Source: Pelobates cultripes (taxonomy: Eukaryota; Chordata; Amphibia; Anura; Pelobatidae). From it: a stretch of DNA of 64,000 nucleotides. The notes beneath the pieces were generated by a model. It had not been told where the DNA came from and did no database searches. It saw only the letters and a program-made list of their open reading frames with translations. A program made the translations under genes and the position numbers. The stretch covers positions 97,620,167-97,684,166 of the forward strand of contig OW240921.1 of the NCBI GenBank assembly GCA_933207985.1. The letters run 5' to 3'. Below are positions 11,490-23,845 of the stretch, piece after piece; the first letter of the stretch is position 1; the number at the start of each line of letters is the position of its first letter.

Positions 11490-11745
11490 AATTTCATGTC
11501 CCCTGTCCCTAATCATCTTAATGTCCTCTTTCTCCAGTCACCAATTCCATGTCCTTCTTCTGAGCCATGAATTAAATATATCCACTCACCTGTCAACAAT
11601 TTAATTTCCCTTCTACCCAGTCAAAAATATAATGTCTCCTTTCCCCAGCCATTGATTGTATGGATCCTCTCTTCCCCTCTCCATCCATAAAGTTCATGTC
11701 ACATTTCCCCACTTCAAAATTCCATCGACATTTTTTTTCCCCAAA
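11490..11745. repeat. Decayed pyrimidine-rich minisatellite
   Basis: Successive blocks such as caatttcatgtcccc, catcttaatgtcctc and caattccatgtccttc recur about every 28-30 bases with heavy divergence. A similar C/T-rich texture occurs at 43950-44240. Confidence 0.5.
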
Positions 11746-12094
11746 AAATACATATATTTATAGCTGCCTACAATAATTACCATTTAAAGAGGGGAAATCA
11801 GTTTCTACTGTGCTCAAGAAAACATTTTTGAAGTATTGAGGATGTCCTAAAAAAATACTTGCCTAGGGTGCTGCAGATAAAAAAAAAAACCACCAGAAAA
11901 GGACAATTATTCAGATCAGACAACAGACAGGAAATACTGAGAACTAGCCATAAAAACAAGTATTAGTACAGTCCAAAACACGTTAGGCATTACAATTTGA
12001 TAAGGCTACTATATCATCATCTAATGGGACATTTCAGGTACGGATGGGCCCACATTACAGGTGAGCTCAAGAGATGTGTTGTATGGAAGAGGTA

Positions 12095-12368
12095 ATCATA
12101 TCAAGACTAACCCCTACCTCACATACCTGTCTCTTGCCCTCTCCTAAAGGGCAGCCCACCTTATTTGATTGCAAATTCCTGTCCTACTGTGTTTTACACC
12201 CACCTCCTATAGAATGTAAGCTCGATTGAGCAGGGTCCTCTTCAACCTATTGTTCCTGTAAGTTTATTTGTAATTGTCCTATTTATAGTTAAATCCCCTC
12301 TCATAATATTGTAAAGCACTACGGAATCTGTTGGCGCTATATAAATGGCAATAATAATAATAATAATC
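12095..12368 (+). mobile_element. SINE or LINE 3' tail ending in (AAT)n
   Basis: The 3' part, attgtaaagcactacgg followed by gttggcgctatataaatg, is a common tail of dispersed retroposons in amphibians and fish. It ends in an AAT microsatellite (12350-12368). The upstream block (gaatgtaagctcgattgagc) is also typical of this repeat. Family name not assigned. Confidence 0.6.
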
Positions 12369-14069
12369 ATCAACATAGTTAAACCTGGATAATATGGCCT
12401 TTATTTAGCTTTTTCTTTTTAGTTTTCCATTTTAATAAAGTGTAATATTGTGAATTTAGAATATCTAATTTTATGAAATTAAAATATGCAGAGATTAATT
12501 TATGAGATCAGGATAAAAAAAAATACAATTTATTATATAGTGTTTTATTGTATTAATCAACCATAAACTAATATGCTTTATGTTATGCTTTATTTAATTT
12601 TTTATGAAATGTTATCTTTTTTGAAACAACAAGTGGTATTATAAAGGTCAAAGACGGATGTCCTACTTAAGATAAAGTGCAGAAACAAATTTTAAAAAGC
12701 ATTTTTAACGAGGGGTTTGCACCAATTTACTCTAATGTGCAGTATTATCACTGCAACCACAGACATTTCCCTGGGAAGAGGCCAATAATGAGAAGATAAT
12801 CAAATATGATGCATGGGTACACACAGGGGGAGTATCTCCTGTAGTGCAGATGAGACATCTAAATCCTACATATGATATTTAAACAATATTATATATTATA
12901 TGCACCTAGCTACATGACTGGATCCACAAATATCTTAAGTTCCAGATTGTTCAAACTCTGTGCACACACTGTCTTCTATCGGGCAGTGCAGGCTAAAGTG
13001 CATACACTGACTGACATGCTATGCTTAACGGATTTTGAGACTGAATCTGTTTTATTTACATTTCGGAGCCTTCATAATCTCCCTCTTGGCTGAGTAGGTC
13101 TTGGCTTGTGTATCTTATCTAACGGGAAATAACTTGGCTTTCAGGACTCCACTACATTCTAGACTCTTGCTTCCAATATATCATAGAACAATGATGCACT
13201 TGTGGCAGCAAATTGGCAAGGATTATCAGACCATATAAACGATGGATTGGCCATCGGCCATCGGCCATACACCCTCAGTTTGAGAAGCATGTTTCAAGAC
13301 GTCTGTAGACATGGATTGACCGCATACTGGAGATTCAAAGTTTGTTTGGCTCCTCATGCTATATACAACGTTCATTATTTGATAGATTTTTCAATTCAAG
13401 AGTGAAATACAAAATGTACAAATTATGTTTTACAGAATCGACATTGAAGATTTGCTCGAAACTTTTTTTTTTTGCTCTTAATAATGAGTTCCTCATGGAC
13501 TTCAATCAATGCACACTGGGATTTACTAGAATGGATTGTTGGATGAGAGTGAAATGAAAAATGGGTTAAAAAGAGCCCAACAACATATCAGATGCAATGT
13601 ATTGAAGTAAATGAAAACAGGTTAGCAAGCCCTTATGCCAAGATCTGATATGTTGATATTATTTTCTTACAAACTAAATGCAATAAAATGCATTATCAAA
13701 AAAAAAAGTTTTTTGAGCATTATGAATCCATATGATAATTATTTTCTACAGGTCGGACATAATTTAAAATTCCACAAAAAATTATAACTATATTATTACA
13801 CTTTCACAAAATAATAGCACGCATTATTCATGAGTAGAATCTATTTGTGGAACCCCTTGTGCATGACTCACTATGGGCAACTTTATCTGCTCCCTTATTG
13901 ACTATCTGTTTGCAATATAATTGTCTTTTTGGTGTACATACGTACATTTTCTATTGTTCTTGTTATAGTTCACATTCAGATATGTTACCTGATTAGACTC
14001 CTGACATAATCCGCTGCGGATATTTATATATATATATATATACACCTCGGTTTCAAAGAAATTTGTTGC
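12369..14069. other. Mostly unique AT-rich DNA
   Basis: Holds a perfect 13-base inverted pair (caacatatcagat / atctgatatgttg) around 13580-13660 and a (TA)n stretch at about 14025-14042. No gene seen. Confidence 0.5.
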
Positions 14070-14085
14070 GGTAGGTGATCTTTTT

Positions 14086-14429
14086 TTTTTTTTTTTTTTT
14101 GAAATTCAAGATTTTTATTGTTTTTAAGTCAAAAACAAGCAGGAGGGATTAAAGGGGTACAGAAAGGAAGAAGGGGTGGGGGGAGGAAGGTAACAGGGCG
14201 TTAGGACCAGTCGTCCTTTTGAACCTTATTGTGACAGAGTATCATACATTGACATGGATTAATATGACCGTCATCTTGTACATCAAAGGCAGTTATCAAA
14301 ACAAGGTTGAGTCTGTTGTTAACATTGTACCTCATGTGTGCCAGGCACCGTAGCCTTCCTGGTCTAATTTTTATAGAGTTTCTCCGTCGTTGTTTGTTCA
14401 TGTTAGCCGGGGTAGGGTACACATATGGG
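14086..14429 (-). mobile_element. 5'-truncated L1 insertion with target duplication
   Basis: The element lies on the minus strand: its poly(A) appears as the T-run ending at 14100, next to aataaaaatcttg (minus-strand reading). A 16-base direct repeat, ggtaggtgatcttttt, flanks it at 14070-14085 and 14430-14445. The inferred empty site, ctttttaaac, fits the L1 endonuclease preference TTTT/AA exactly. The body is 3' untranslated sequence only, so no ORF2 domain is present. Confidence 0.85.
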
Positions 14430-14445
14430 GGTAGGTGATCTTTTT

Positions 14446-15298
14446 AAACATTTCTGTTTACATTACTTTTTATTTTTCCTAAATGTCTAATATTTAAACG
14501 TGGCAGTGGCATCTATGCTGATCCAACACAGATGTGTAGTATTTTATTATTACATTTCTAAACATGTGTCTTACATGTTCTATTTAGTGTATGTAAAATA
14601 AATTCTGCCAAAACAATTATAGATGCAAGCATTTTTTGCACCAGTTCCCCTTTTGTGCTATCACATCAGAATATCACCTGGGGCTGCTTACAGACCGTTA
14701 GAGGCCTTTCTGATCCACATGTGGAAATGTAGCTGAAACATACAAAGAGTGATCCTTCAACCCTTCTCTACCCCAAGTAAAGATTAAAATGGGAGCTGTC
14801 ACTCAAGAAAAGAATGTCCTGCTATAACAGATAATATAGCAGAATACTGTTCTTGTATTTTGTTCTACAGTCATGCCAGATATTGAATTTCAGAATCCCC
14901 CCCCACTTCCTTCTCACTCTTCAAACACATTCTTCTTCTTTTATGCTATCTTGTACCAATAACTCAGATTTGACCCGCCTGGCAGCCTTGAAGACTATCT
15001 CTATTCAAAGAGCAGACCATAGAGAGGGTTGGATTGAATGTTTTAGGCAAGTGATTAGAATACATCCAAGAGATATAAGTCTGTTCCCCAATAATGAAAA
15101 CAATATGTGCAAGTTTGACATAATACTACATATGCATTTATACTACTCATACGATCGCTGTGTAATATAAACCAGAAAAAAGAACAGCACTTACATACAG
15201 TCATCAAGGTTTGCACCGTGACCATTTTGTGGCAGATCTCAGGCCAGAGACGGTCACAGTAACTAAAACATGTATGTTTTAGTAGCTCACGGAATCTT
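14446..15298. other. Unique DNA, nothing recognised
   Basis: The 105-residue open frame at 14853-15170 shows no known domain and no splice or codon signal that would make it credible. Confidence 0.5.
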
Positions 15299-15299
15299 C

Positions 15300-15451
15300 C
15301 TATAGATCTACTCATTTGAGAGTAATGAAATGTGGCTACAAAAGGACTTACAGGGCACCACAAATTTGTATCTTACTATAGATCTACTTATTTGGTAGTA
15401 ATGAAATGTGGCTACAAAAGAACCTACAGGGCACCACAAGTTTCTATATTT
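15300..15451. repeat. 76-bp tandem duplication
   Basis: The block from tatagatcta at 15301 through gggcaccacaa repeats from 15377 with a few substitutions and a small indel. Both units share gtaatgaaatgtggctac. Confidence 0.9.
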
Positions 15452-16287
15452 ACGGATTATCTAGTGATACGATGCAACAAGCAAAACAGGAAATTGATTA
15501 ATAAAGGAGCCTATGTCATGCATCTTGCATGACAACGTATATGTGGATAAATCGGATATTACATAAAAAGACATTGTGGCAGAAGAGCTGGCAATTATTG
15601 TTATATTTGCCTTTTTCAGACTGACGTTTGAGGCTACTAACTAATTTGCCTTAAATTTAATTTTAAAATAAAAAATTTAGAAAATTCTTTATCACCTGCT
15701 CTGTTAATTGAACTTTAATCATACACAGGCTCTAGCAGACTATGAACAGAGCAACAGAAGATTAGAAATTCGAGATTAATAACACCGTGCAATATGGGAA
15801 CCTAAAAATGTAGTCTCATTTTTTTAGAACGTGTGTAGTGAGGCTATGTGCCAGAATCATAAATTTAAAAGGGAACTAATAGATAGTTAAGCTTATTTTA
15901 AAAGTATTCATAGTTCATTTTATTTTCATGCATATGCTATGCCACGCAAATCTTAGCAAGGAATATAAATCAGTTAACTAATGTAATTTAAGGCACTGCT
16001 GGAGAAAATGCGGAACAGGCATATGCTCATATTGCATTTCTCCATTAAATGCCCAAAAGTAGAGGCTTGCACTCAAGGCATCACGGAACAGCGAATAGAT
16101 GCAACATGGATGTGCAGTGGTGGTAACCTTTTTTTTTTCTTACCTGTGCTATATTTTAACTCTAGTAGTTGCACTAAAATAGATTACTGGAGTGAAGGAA
16201 TGATAAACTATCACTTCTCTAGCATAGATGTGAGATTTGACGATTCTGAAAGCCATTTAATAATATCACAAACATTTAAGAATCTAA
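15452..16287. other. Unique AT-rich DNA, nothing recognised
   Basis: No repeat partner in the window. The open frame at 16008-16385 runs into the MITE at 16288 and is not credible. Confidence 0.5.
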
Positions 16288-16465
16288 CAGGGTTATTTAC
16301 CGAAGTGAGAATTCAAAGTTATTTCAAAGTGGATTTCAAATGCAAGGTCCAAATAGCTAAACTAAAAAAAAAAATATATATCTAAACCAGCTATGCTTTC
16401 ATTTTAGCTACTCTGGTCTAAAATGTGAAATTCACTTTGAATTCTGACTTTAGCAAATAACCCTG
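16288..16465. repeat. Fold-back MITE family B, copy 1
   Basis: The ends are cagggttatttaccg and gcaaataaccctg, an inverted pair. Next inward come gtgagaattcaaag and ctttgaattctgac. The centre has ggtccaaatagct against its diverged complement. Related copies lie at 49165, 56062, 56594 and 61403. A target duplication is not clear. Confidence 0.75.
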
Positions 16466-16510
16466 AGAGATTTCTGTGACTAAACCTATAATAAACTGGA
16501 AAATTACCAA

Positions 16511-16863
16511 TAGTGATGTCCCAAACTGTTCGCCGAACGGTTCGCCGTGAATGGTTCGCCACGGACTCATTGAGTAAACTTTGACCCTGTACCTCACAGT
16601 CAGCAGACACATTCCAGCCAATCAACAGCAGACCCTCCCTCCCAGACCCTACCACCTCCTGGACAGCTCACTAAAAATGCAGCTTTACAATGGATGCTGT
16701 CCAGGAGGTGGGAGGGTCTGGGAGGGAGGGTCTGCTGCTGATTGGCTGGAATGTGTCTGCTGACTGTGAGGTACAGGATCAAAGTTTACTCAATGATAAG
16801 TCCGCGGCGAACCGTTCGCGAACCATTCGCGAACCGTTCGGCGAATAGTTCAGGACATCACTA
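16511..16863. mobile_element. hAT-type fold-back MITE, 353 bp, 8-bp target duplication
   Basis: The termini are tagtgatgtcccaaac and ttcaggacatcacta, an inverted pair. The arms pair over nearly the whole element, through ttgattggctggaatgtgtc and the gaggtgggagggtctggg block, leaving a short loop near 16665-16700. Direct repeats attaccaa at 16503-16510 and 16864-16871 are a perfect 8-bp duplication, the hallmark of the hAT superfamily. Near-identical open frames on both strands here are only the two arms being read. Confidence 0.9.
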
Positions 16864-17271
16864 ATTACCAAGATATTTATCCAGAGAGATTTTTGGAACC
16901 AGCCAATATGCAAAAAGTAAAGTTGATTAAAAAAAAATCTCAACTCCACTAAGTTTACCAAAGGCATCACAACTTACTGTGATTTTCTTGGTCTGGATAA
17001 GTCCCTTATCAGAAAGCTAAATATTACTGATGATAAAATACAAACAGAATAAGTCAAAAATATAAATAAAAAAATCATTGTTTTGGTTTGTTCTTGTTTT
17101 AGTCCCATCAAGACTTACTCTTCATTCACTCTTTCAATGACAGGATTCATACAGGACTGTGTGCATCGAGAATGAGATAAGCTTGGCTGAGAATTATATG
17201 CCATTGTCTCTGCACAAATCTGCCAGTCTGTCTAATCCTACCCACAGCAAAGCACTGAGTATCATTAATTT

Positions 17272-17423
17272 TCATTCCCAGCTTGTTAACAGCATGTTCC
17301 CCAACAACATGTGATGGTGCTCAGAAGGTAGTTGACACATGAGCTTTTGTTGCTGCAGAGCCCGTTCAAACGTATCGAGATGCAGTGGGGGTTCTGTACA
17401 AAGCTCAGATCGTGGGCAAAGTT
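17272..17423 (-). other. Weak candidate terminal exon, unrecognised
   Basis: On the minus strand a pyrimidine-rich tract ending in tccatttttag (acceptor AG at 17424-17425) precedes a 150-base open stretch that ends in TGA at 17272-17274. In the frame ending at that stop it reads LDTFERALQQQKLMCQL and is not low-complexity, unlike most frames here. No upstream exon, family match or poly(A) signal was found. It may well be chance. An aligned transcript would decide it. Confidence 0.12.
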
Positions 17424-17905
17424 CTAAAAATGGAATAAATGGAAGAATCAGCATGTACATTCCACTGGTGTCCATGGTGATAGCTCAACCTTTGGCACTA
17501 TGTCCCAGAATTGCTCTTTTTGCATAACACCTAATGCATCCTCTATCCACACAGACTAGTAGCACATATGCTCTAGTAGCACAGCTGCTGATGTGGCTGG
17601 CTTGAATGTCGGAAAATGTACATGGGCTATGAATAACTCTCACAGGCACATCACGTTGTTGGATACATACATGTGCTAGACATCACTTGTCAGCACTTTC
17701 ACTGTAGTGATTCCACAACAGACTACTCCTGAAATATGGCTCAAAAGCATTTCTGTTTCTGGTACCACAGCATAGAAAATGGTAAAACAATTATGGAGAA
17801 CAGGAAAAGAGCTTGCACTGTTCACCTACTGTGGTACCCACCTGTACACCGGAGTGAGCCAAAGAAGAGAAACCCTTTTATGATGACTTTTGATTAAAAA
17901 TTTGC

Positions 17906-18408
17906 TTAAAGGACCACTATAGTGCCAGGAAAACATACTCGTTTTCCTGGCACTATAGTGCCCTGAGGGTGCCCCCACCCTCAGGGTCCCCCTCCCGCCC
18001 GGCTCTGGAAAGGGGAAAGGGGTTAAAACTTACCTTTTTCCTGCGCTGGGCGGGGAGCTCTCTGCCTCCTCTCCTCCTCCGATCCTCCTCCTGGGCTGAA
18101 TGCGCACGCGCGGCAAGAGTTGCGCGCGCATTCAGCCCGTCGCATAGGAAAGCATTTATAATGCTTTCCTATGGACGCTTGCGTGCTCTCACTGTGAAAA
18201 TCACAGTGAGAAGCACGCAAGCGCCTCTAGTGGCTGTCAATGAGACAGCAACTAGAGGATTAGGGGGAAGGCTTAACCCATTGATAAACATAGCAGTTTC
18301 TCTGAAACTGCTATGTTTATAAAAAAAATGGGTTAACCCTAGAAGGACCTGGCACCCAGACCAGTTCATTAAGCTGAAGTGGTCTGGGTGCCTAGAGTGG
18401 TCCTTTAA
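17906..18408 (-). repeat. Multi-hairpin TTAA MITE, copy 2 (inverted)
   Basis: This is the inverted counterpart of 6165-6636. The ends are ttaaaggaccactatag and agtggtcctttaa. It has the same series of hairpins, with sequence changes that often keep pairing, for example in the GC-rich gctgaatgcgc hairpin at about 18094-18140. It also has an extra outer hairpin on tgccaggaaaac. Confidence 0.85.
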
Positions 18409-18962
18409 TCCTACACATACTGTTTGAGTACAGAATGACATGCAAGTATCAGAAACCCCAGATGATAGGTCTCATCAAAGAGATATGGTCAAAGAGATAT
18501 GGTTAATATTTCTCTAGTAACAGCAAGCATGGTGTTACATCTGGACTCCAAATAGGGGAAAATCCTAGGAGTTGGTAAATAGGCAAACAAATATGTAAGT
18601 GACACATTTTAAAACTGTGGATTTGCACATAACTCAATGCAATCACAATCGGATCTCAACAGAGACTGCACTCTTGTTTTACTGTTCCTCTGTCTCTCAT
18701 ATTGGGGTATATTCTAAGTCAGTACCTATTATAAATCATCTTTTCTGACTTTCACCAGGAATCGGGAGACACTTTTGAAAGCAATCGCAATCCAAAAATG
18801 TCATGGGTCATTAGACTGCTAGCAATTCCACTAATGTAAAGTCCACAGTAGTCGTTATGGTACTTGGTGTGTTCCTTTTAATGTAGGTATAGGGTTCTTT
18901 CACCGATCTAATAATGGTCAAAGTGCTGAAAGAAAGTATTGGAAGACTGGGATTTTAAATAA
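18409..18962. other. Unique DNA, nothing recognised
   Basis: 18755-18850 has balanced composition and no repeat texture; it could be a conserved element, but nothing here shows it. Confidence 0.4.
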
Positions 18963-19486
18963 TTAAAGCTGGACTGTAGCTATCGGTGGACTTTGCAGAA
19001 TTCGTAATGACCCTTGAGGGTAACAACGCTGTTGGGTAGACGGGGGATGCAGGTTAGTTCACCTTACCTGAAGCTGTCCCTTGTCCACATGGCCCTCTTC
19101 TTCTGGAGTTACCTCATCACCATCCAGTGGCCGACGTCACTGCTGAACTCATATGTAGGCATGAAAGTATAGCATTGAAGTCTACAGAGGATCCCATAAG
19201 ATTGAAGGATCCTCCATAGACAGAGCCAATTCCCTGCAGCTGTCACTGATGACGGTTGGTTGGGGAGGATGGACACTTCTAGAAAACGGTAGCTTTGCCC
19301 AGTGTCTTGAAATGTCAGGCGTAGGAAATGAACAGAGACAACATAGTCCCTACTTTCTCTCAGTAAATCTCTAGACTGGGTTGGAATTTTGGTGAAATTC
19401 CAACACTGTCAAATTGAGTATTTTATAAAGATGATATCTTTATGAAATACTCATTTTTAGGGTGTTGGGTGAGTGACAGTGCCGCT
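18963..19486 (-). repeat. TTAA MITE family C, copy 1
   Basis: The reverse complement aligns with 51223-51730 along most of its length. Shared blocks include the paired tatctttatgaaatactc palindrome, the gacatttc...cactgggca block and the gaggatcctcc block. The ends ttaaagctggact and agtgccgct match the termini of the other copy. Confidence 0.75.
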
Positions 19487-19498
19487 GTCAGCCATTAA

Positions 19499-21054
19499 CA
19501 TGTCGAGTACGTAATGTCACTACAAACTATGTAAAATTAGAAAAAGTAGCTACCTACATAGCACTGAGTGACTATACTAAGATTACAAAAAACATGTACT
19601 GCAACAACATCACACCTCTCTTTATCAGTAATGACAAGCATCCATGGCGAAGTCTTGAGTTATCCCATACTTCTTGCATAATGGATCTCTAAACACTGAT
19701 GGCATCTGTTTCTACAGTGAATTGAGTATACAAAAATCTTAAATCACATGCAAAACTCACCAACATGCATAGCTAAGAGTTATTAAAAGAATTACCCTCT
19801 TTCTGATATCCACACCTTGGGGGATGAATTAATTCCACTGGTGTAGCAAGTGTTGTGCACCAGAGTTCATCAGCATTTAAGGATCATAAATGCCTAAACA
19901 AAAGTTACCTGGTAGTTGGGTAATAATAACAGCTGACATACTAAATGTAATGCATTCTGGATATGTATCTGTCCAGGTTAAAAAAAATTTAATATTACAT
20001 ATAAGGAAATGGCAGGACTTCATATCTAAGCAAGTGAACCACATTGATGTAGTCTATAAGTAGACACGGAAATTGATGTATATTCGCTTTATATTTTACC
20101 TGCATTGCAGATATATTCTATTCCAAAAAAATAATTAAAAAAAACAATAAAAACATGCAAAACTGAGAGAAAAATGGAATATTCAAACAAAGTATAAATC
20201 ACTTGAGATAGCTGAATAATCTTACAATATTTCAAACAAAACCCAGGCTCAAAGAAACATAAAAAAGAGATTTGTCAAGTGGAAAAGGTGAGAAATACAT
20301 ATGTTTTAAGCACTCAAACTAGTCTTTAATTGTACTTCATAACAAGTACTGCGCCATTCACGATCCAACACAATCACACTTTGCATGCATAATTCTCATG
20401 ATGAAAAATGAAAGACAAAAGACAAATACAAACGGCTTTATTTTAAATAGAAAAAAGGGCTTCGGATATATCCCAGAAGTCATGTTAAAGATTTAGAAGT
20501 CAGAGCTGGGGAGGGGCAATGAAGATAAATAATTTAGCACTAAGAATAACTAAAAACCTGTCAGTCTGCCAGCTTTAAAGGAAATAAAAGGGTTTACAAG
20601 AATCCTAAGAGTTTTTACAGAACCCCCAGGGCTTTAGAAAATAAACCCAGAGCAAGAAAAGAGTTCAAAAGTATTGTGCTCAAGTAGATTCTAAAAGGAG
20701 CTGATTAAAATGCGAGAACAATGGAACATACATTAGCAGAAAATGATGCTGTTCCATCAGGAATTATTTTAAATATGTATCGCTAATTTGCTGGCAACTA
20801 CTATACAAAGGTGCATCTAAGATTTTCTCTTTGAAAGACAAAGATGCTTTAAACAAAGTCTACTTTATGCTCTTCAGCCTGAAAGCACTTACAGACAAAT
20901 TATATATTTATGCACAGATGCTATATGTTCTTCCAGCAAGAACATATTTTGGATTATGGATACCAAGGGTGAGAAAGTATTAATAGCGAATCATTTGAAC
21001 CTTCCCCCAAAGTAAAATTAGAGATTGAGGGATTTTGGTGGGAGAGGTACTTAG
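19499..21054. other. Unique AT-rich DNA, nothing recognised
   Basis: Long repeat-poor stretch with no open frame of note. 20450-21000 is purine-rich in places. The absence of repeats here is itself unusual for this window. Confidence 0.45.
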
Positions 21055-21185
21055 CTCGATGACGGCTGATCATTTGGTACAGTTATTCAATTTGGCATGT
21101 AAATAGCCATTCAGTTCTGAGGTCAGCAGGCTATTAAACCACTAATTGTTGCTCATAATGATAAATTAGGAGAGCTGATGAGAGG
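21055..21185. other. Candidate conserved non-coding element
   Basis: Dense in homeodomain-like cores (ctaattgttg, ataatgataaattagg, attcaatttgg), of balanced composition, without repeat texture or open frame. A TTAA-type MITE end starts just downstream at 21208. The call rests on texture only. Confidence 0.25.
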
Positions 21186-21207
21186 TGGGCAATGGCTAGT
21201 CATGGAC

Positions 21208-21330
21208 TTAAAGGAACATCCCAGGCTGGAAGTGACCCCATTTGTTTAATAAATTATGTACAGTAAATGTATGCAAAACAATTTAAAATATGAAATAAAA
21301 TAAAAATTTGTTCTCATCTTCAAGGTGGTG
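21208..21330 (+). repeat. Left end of a TTAA-type MITE
   Basis: ttaaaggaacatcccaggct has the form of the other TTAA MITE termini in the window. The right end was not located. Confidence 0.3.
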
Positions 21331-22019
21331 AAGCTTCTACAGACCAGCAAAATGCTCCACCAGTCAGAAGCAGCTCCATTTGATCTAAAGGGTCATCGTG
21401 GAATTCAGCACACAGCAGCCGTTTTAATAACCAGATTTGAGTTGTTTCACAAACAAGGCTGCACACATTGTTCTCCTGAGCCCCTGGTCATACATAAAGG
21501 CAACCATGACTGCGGGGGCAAAGGGTGGTAGAAACATGCACATGTTGCATAGATTTGGACAGTAAAGAAGAAAATCAAGAATCTTCATTAGAAACTGAAG
21601 GAGAAAAAGTAGTCTTATAGTTGCCATGGAGCAATTAAATGTAATAGATGCACTTTGATATCACTTAGCACTTTTTTTTCCTTCACCTTATAAACCCCAT
21701 GAAATCAGTAAATGCCACAGCAATGCCAGCTATTTTCCTTTGTGGTGTTTGGTACAAATAACTCCACTAGACACATCAGTCTTCTACTACACAAATAAAG
21801 AACAAAGAAAGGATTTGTGCACATAGAATTTTACTCTCTCAAGAAGGTTACATGCCACTTTGTATGTCTTTAAAATTCACCCTGCAACAGATATTTTAAT
21901 GATAATTCTATATATAGGGGAAACAGATGGAAAAGCCCATACATTTTTGGTCTTCCAAGCGTACTGACGTACTACTATTCAGCTCAGCTAGCACAAATGG
22001 GCATGTGGCATACTGCACC

Positions 22020-22650
22020 AGGAAAGAGAAGATGGTTGGATTTGGAACCCTATTTGATGGGGTTGGATATCTCTATGTTCTACATGTGCCATAACCAAAA
22101 CACCAGAGGGCCCTGCTCTGCACAACATGCCCGTCCATCATGACTTCCCTCTACATTTAGGACAGGATTAAATGTAAATTCCAATTAACTTCTGTCTCTT
22201 CACCAATGACTCCAATCTTTAGGAATAGAGAATTTCCCCCTGGAATGCAACCACAGGAGTTTAGGAACTTAGAGGTAGAGGTGATACAGCATTATTGGCA
22301 CTTATGGAACCAGTCAACAGTAGATAAACATCCCTGAAGGAGAAGGCTCCTCTAAACATGAGGGACTTTTTTTGATATATTCAGATAAGAGTTGTTCCCC
22401 TTCAAAAACAACAGTGTGCAGTGCAGCGGAGCAGTCCCCGACCCATTTGAACTTTTATGCCTCCAAGGAAACTATCAGAAGGGTATAAGTACATATGCTC
22501 TCATTACACAATCTAGGGGCCAATGAGATACTTTGCACAGTGGAAACAAGATCTGGGGTGAGGTAGGGGTATAGGAGAACAAGTGGGAGGTGGCATCAGC
22601 AAGGGCCTAAATGTGCGTTACAGCCCAGGAACAAATGTTTGAGATTATGC
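22020..22650 (+). pseudogene. L1 ORF2 C-terminal relic
   Basis: L1 ORF2 encodes the endonuclease and reverse transcriptase needed for retrotransposition. Here only the far C-terminal part can be followed, with frame changes and stops. Around 22205-22340 the frame reads PIFRNREFPPGMQPQEFRN and then WHLWNQS, which fits the L1 ORF2 segment after the RT domain. Further on, VPDPFELLCLQGNYQKG with stops around it continues the match. No RT catalytic motif (the FADD-type box) is present, because that part lies upstream of the truncation. No poly(A) or target duplication is clear. The match is from memory of the family and not from an alignment. Confidence 0.6.
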
Positions 22651-22789
22651 TATGTCACGGCACCAGCACAGGTGAATAAGACATTTCCCTAAGTGGTCCG
22701 TACACTGACCACAAACACCGCCCATCTCCCTCTCCAATGCGTACGCTCCTCGAGTCTTTTAAAGGCTCCATCTTCTCAGATTTAGCCTT

Positions 22790-22885
22790 TACTTGATCTC
22801 CCGGCCACCGGACCCCCAGCAGTAATGTACCCATCAGGGGTCTTTGCGAATTCTGAAAAGTCCCTAAACAGTGAAAGTGCAGCTT
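22790..22885 (+). repeat. TTAA MITE family C, fragment
   Basis: The stretch ggacccccagcagtaatgta through agtgcagctt matches the right end of the copy at 51223-51730 (51645-51727). Only about 95 bases remain. Confidence 0.5.
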
Positions 22886-23711
22886 GAAGTAAAGGAAAAA
22901 CAAAAAAACTAAACAAAACAGAGGAATGGTAAACAAGCAGAACAAAATGCGAACAAAATGCGGGTTGAAAAACTCATGGGAAACAAAATTAAATAAGTTA
23001 TCATGGGCTAAAATTCTGTAGCAACTGCGTAGACGCCAATAACTAACACTTCATACCCCATAACACCTTCAATGAGCTAAAGATGTTATGGGAGGGGCAT
23101 GTACCTTTTTTTTTTTTAACTCAAATTTTCATTTATATACATCCATATTTGTATTTCTGACACTATCGTGTTCCTTTAAATTCAATTTCATACAATTCAG
23201 AACCCTACAGAAATATAGCAAATTCTTTACATTAAAATGTTTCAGTCCACTGTGCTCAAAATCAAGAACTTCGATAAGACATGTTTAACAACAGAAATGC
23301 AAATCTACACCTAGTAACCCATAGATGCATTTAAAGTGCAACACCACAAAAAAAAATCTGCATGAAAATTAGAACTATATTTTATCATTCTCTTTCAGCT
23401 TTTAGACTTTATAGTCCTTTTGCGCAGATGTGAAAATGTACTTCATGTTCAGAATTGCATTTGTTCTATGACATGCTAAGTTTATTACTTACTGTGATGG
23501 AGGTTTGATTTTATAGATGGGAAATTCAGGGCTGCTCTAGTAAAACTGGTGGAAATGACACCAGTATATTGCACTGTGAGAGCTGATAAAATATAGATCT
23601 TGTACTCAAGGTTTCGTCTGTGGGCATCTACGTGCTTTGTATAAATTCATATTTTAGACACGTATGACTTCATAGACATTGAAGTCATAAGTGTATCGGT
23701 CTGTAGGTATG
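22886..23711. other. AT-rich DNA with one MITE end
   Basis: A T-run at about 23106-23118 is followed by cactatcgtgttcctttaa (to 23179), the form of a TTAA MITE right end. No gene recognised. Confidence 0.4.
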
Positions 23712-23719
23712 GACTATAG

Positions 23720-23845
23720 CAGGGCTGTCCCCCAGATGTTGCTGAACTACATCTCCCATGATTCTCTGGCTTTCTGTTTCATTGAAAGAATCATGGGAGT
23801 TGTAGTTCAGCAACATCTGGGGGGGCCGCAGGTTGGACAGGCCTG
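23720..23845. mobile_element. hAT-type MITE, 126 bp
   Basis: Nearly perfect hairpin: ccccagatgttgctgaacta on the left pairs with tagttcagcaacatctgggg on the right, and the middle carries catgattct and agaatcatg. The outer ends are cagggctgtcc and ggacaggcctg. Flanks gactatag (23712-23719) and aactatag (23846-23853) are an 8-bp duplication with one mismatch. This is a very common amphibian hAT-like MITE type. Confidence 0.85.

Noticed and set aside
16581..16782. Two near-identical proteins on opposite strands
   Set aside because: They are the two arms of the hAT fold-back read on each strand.
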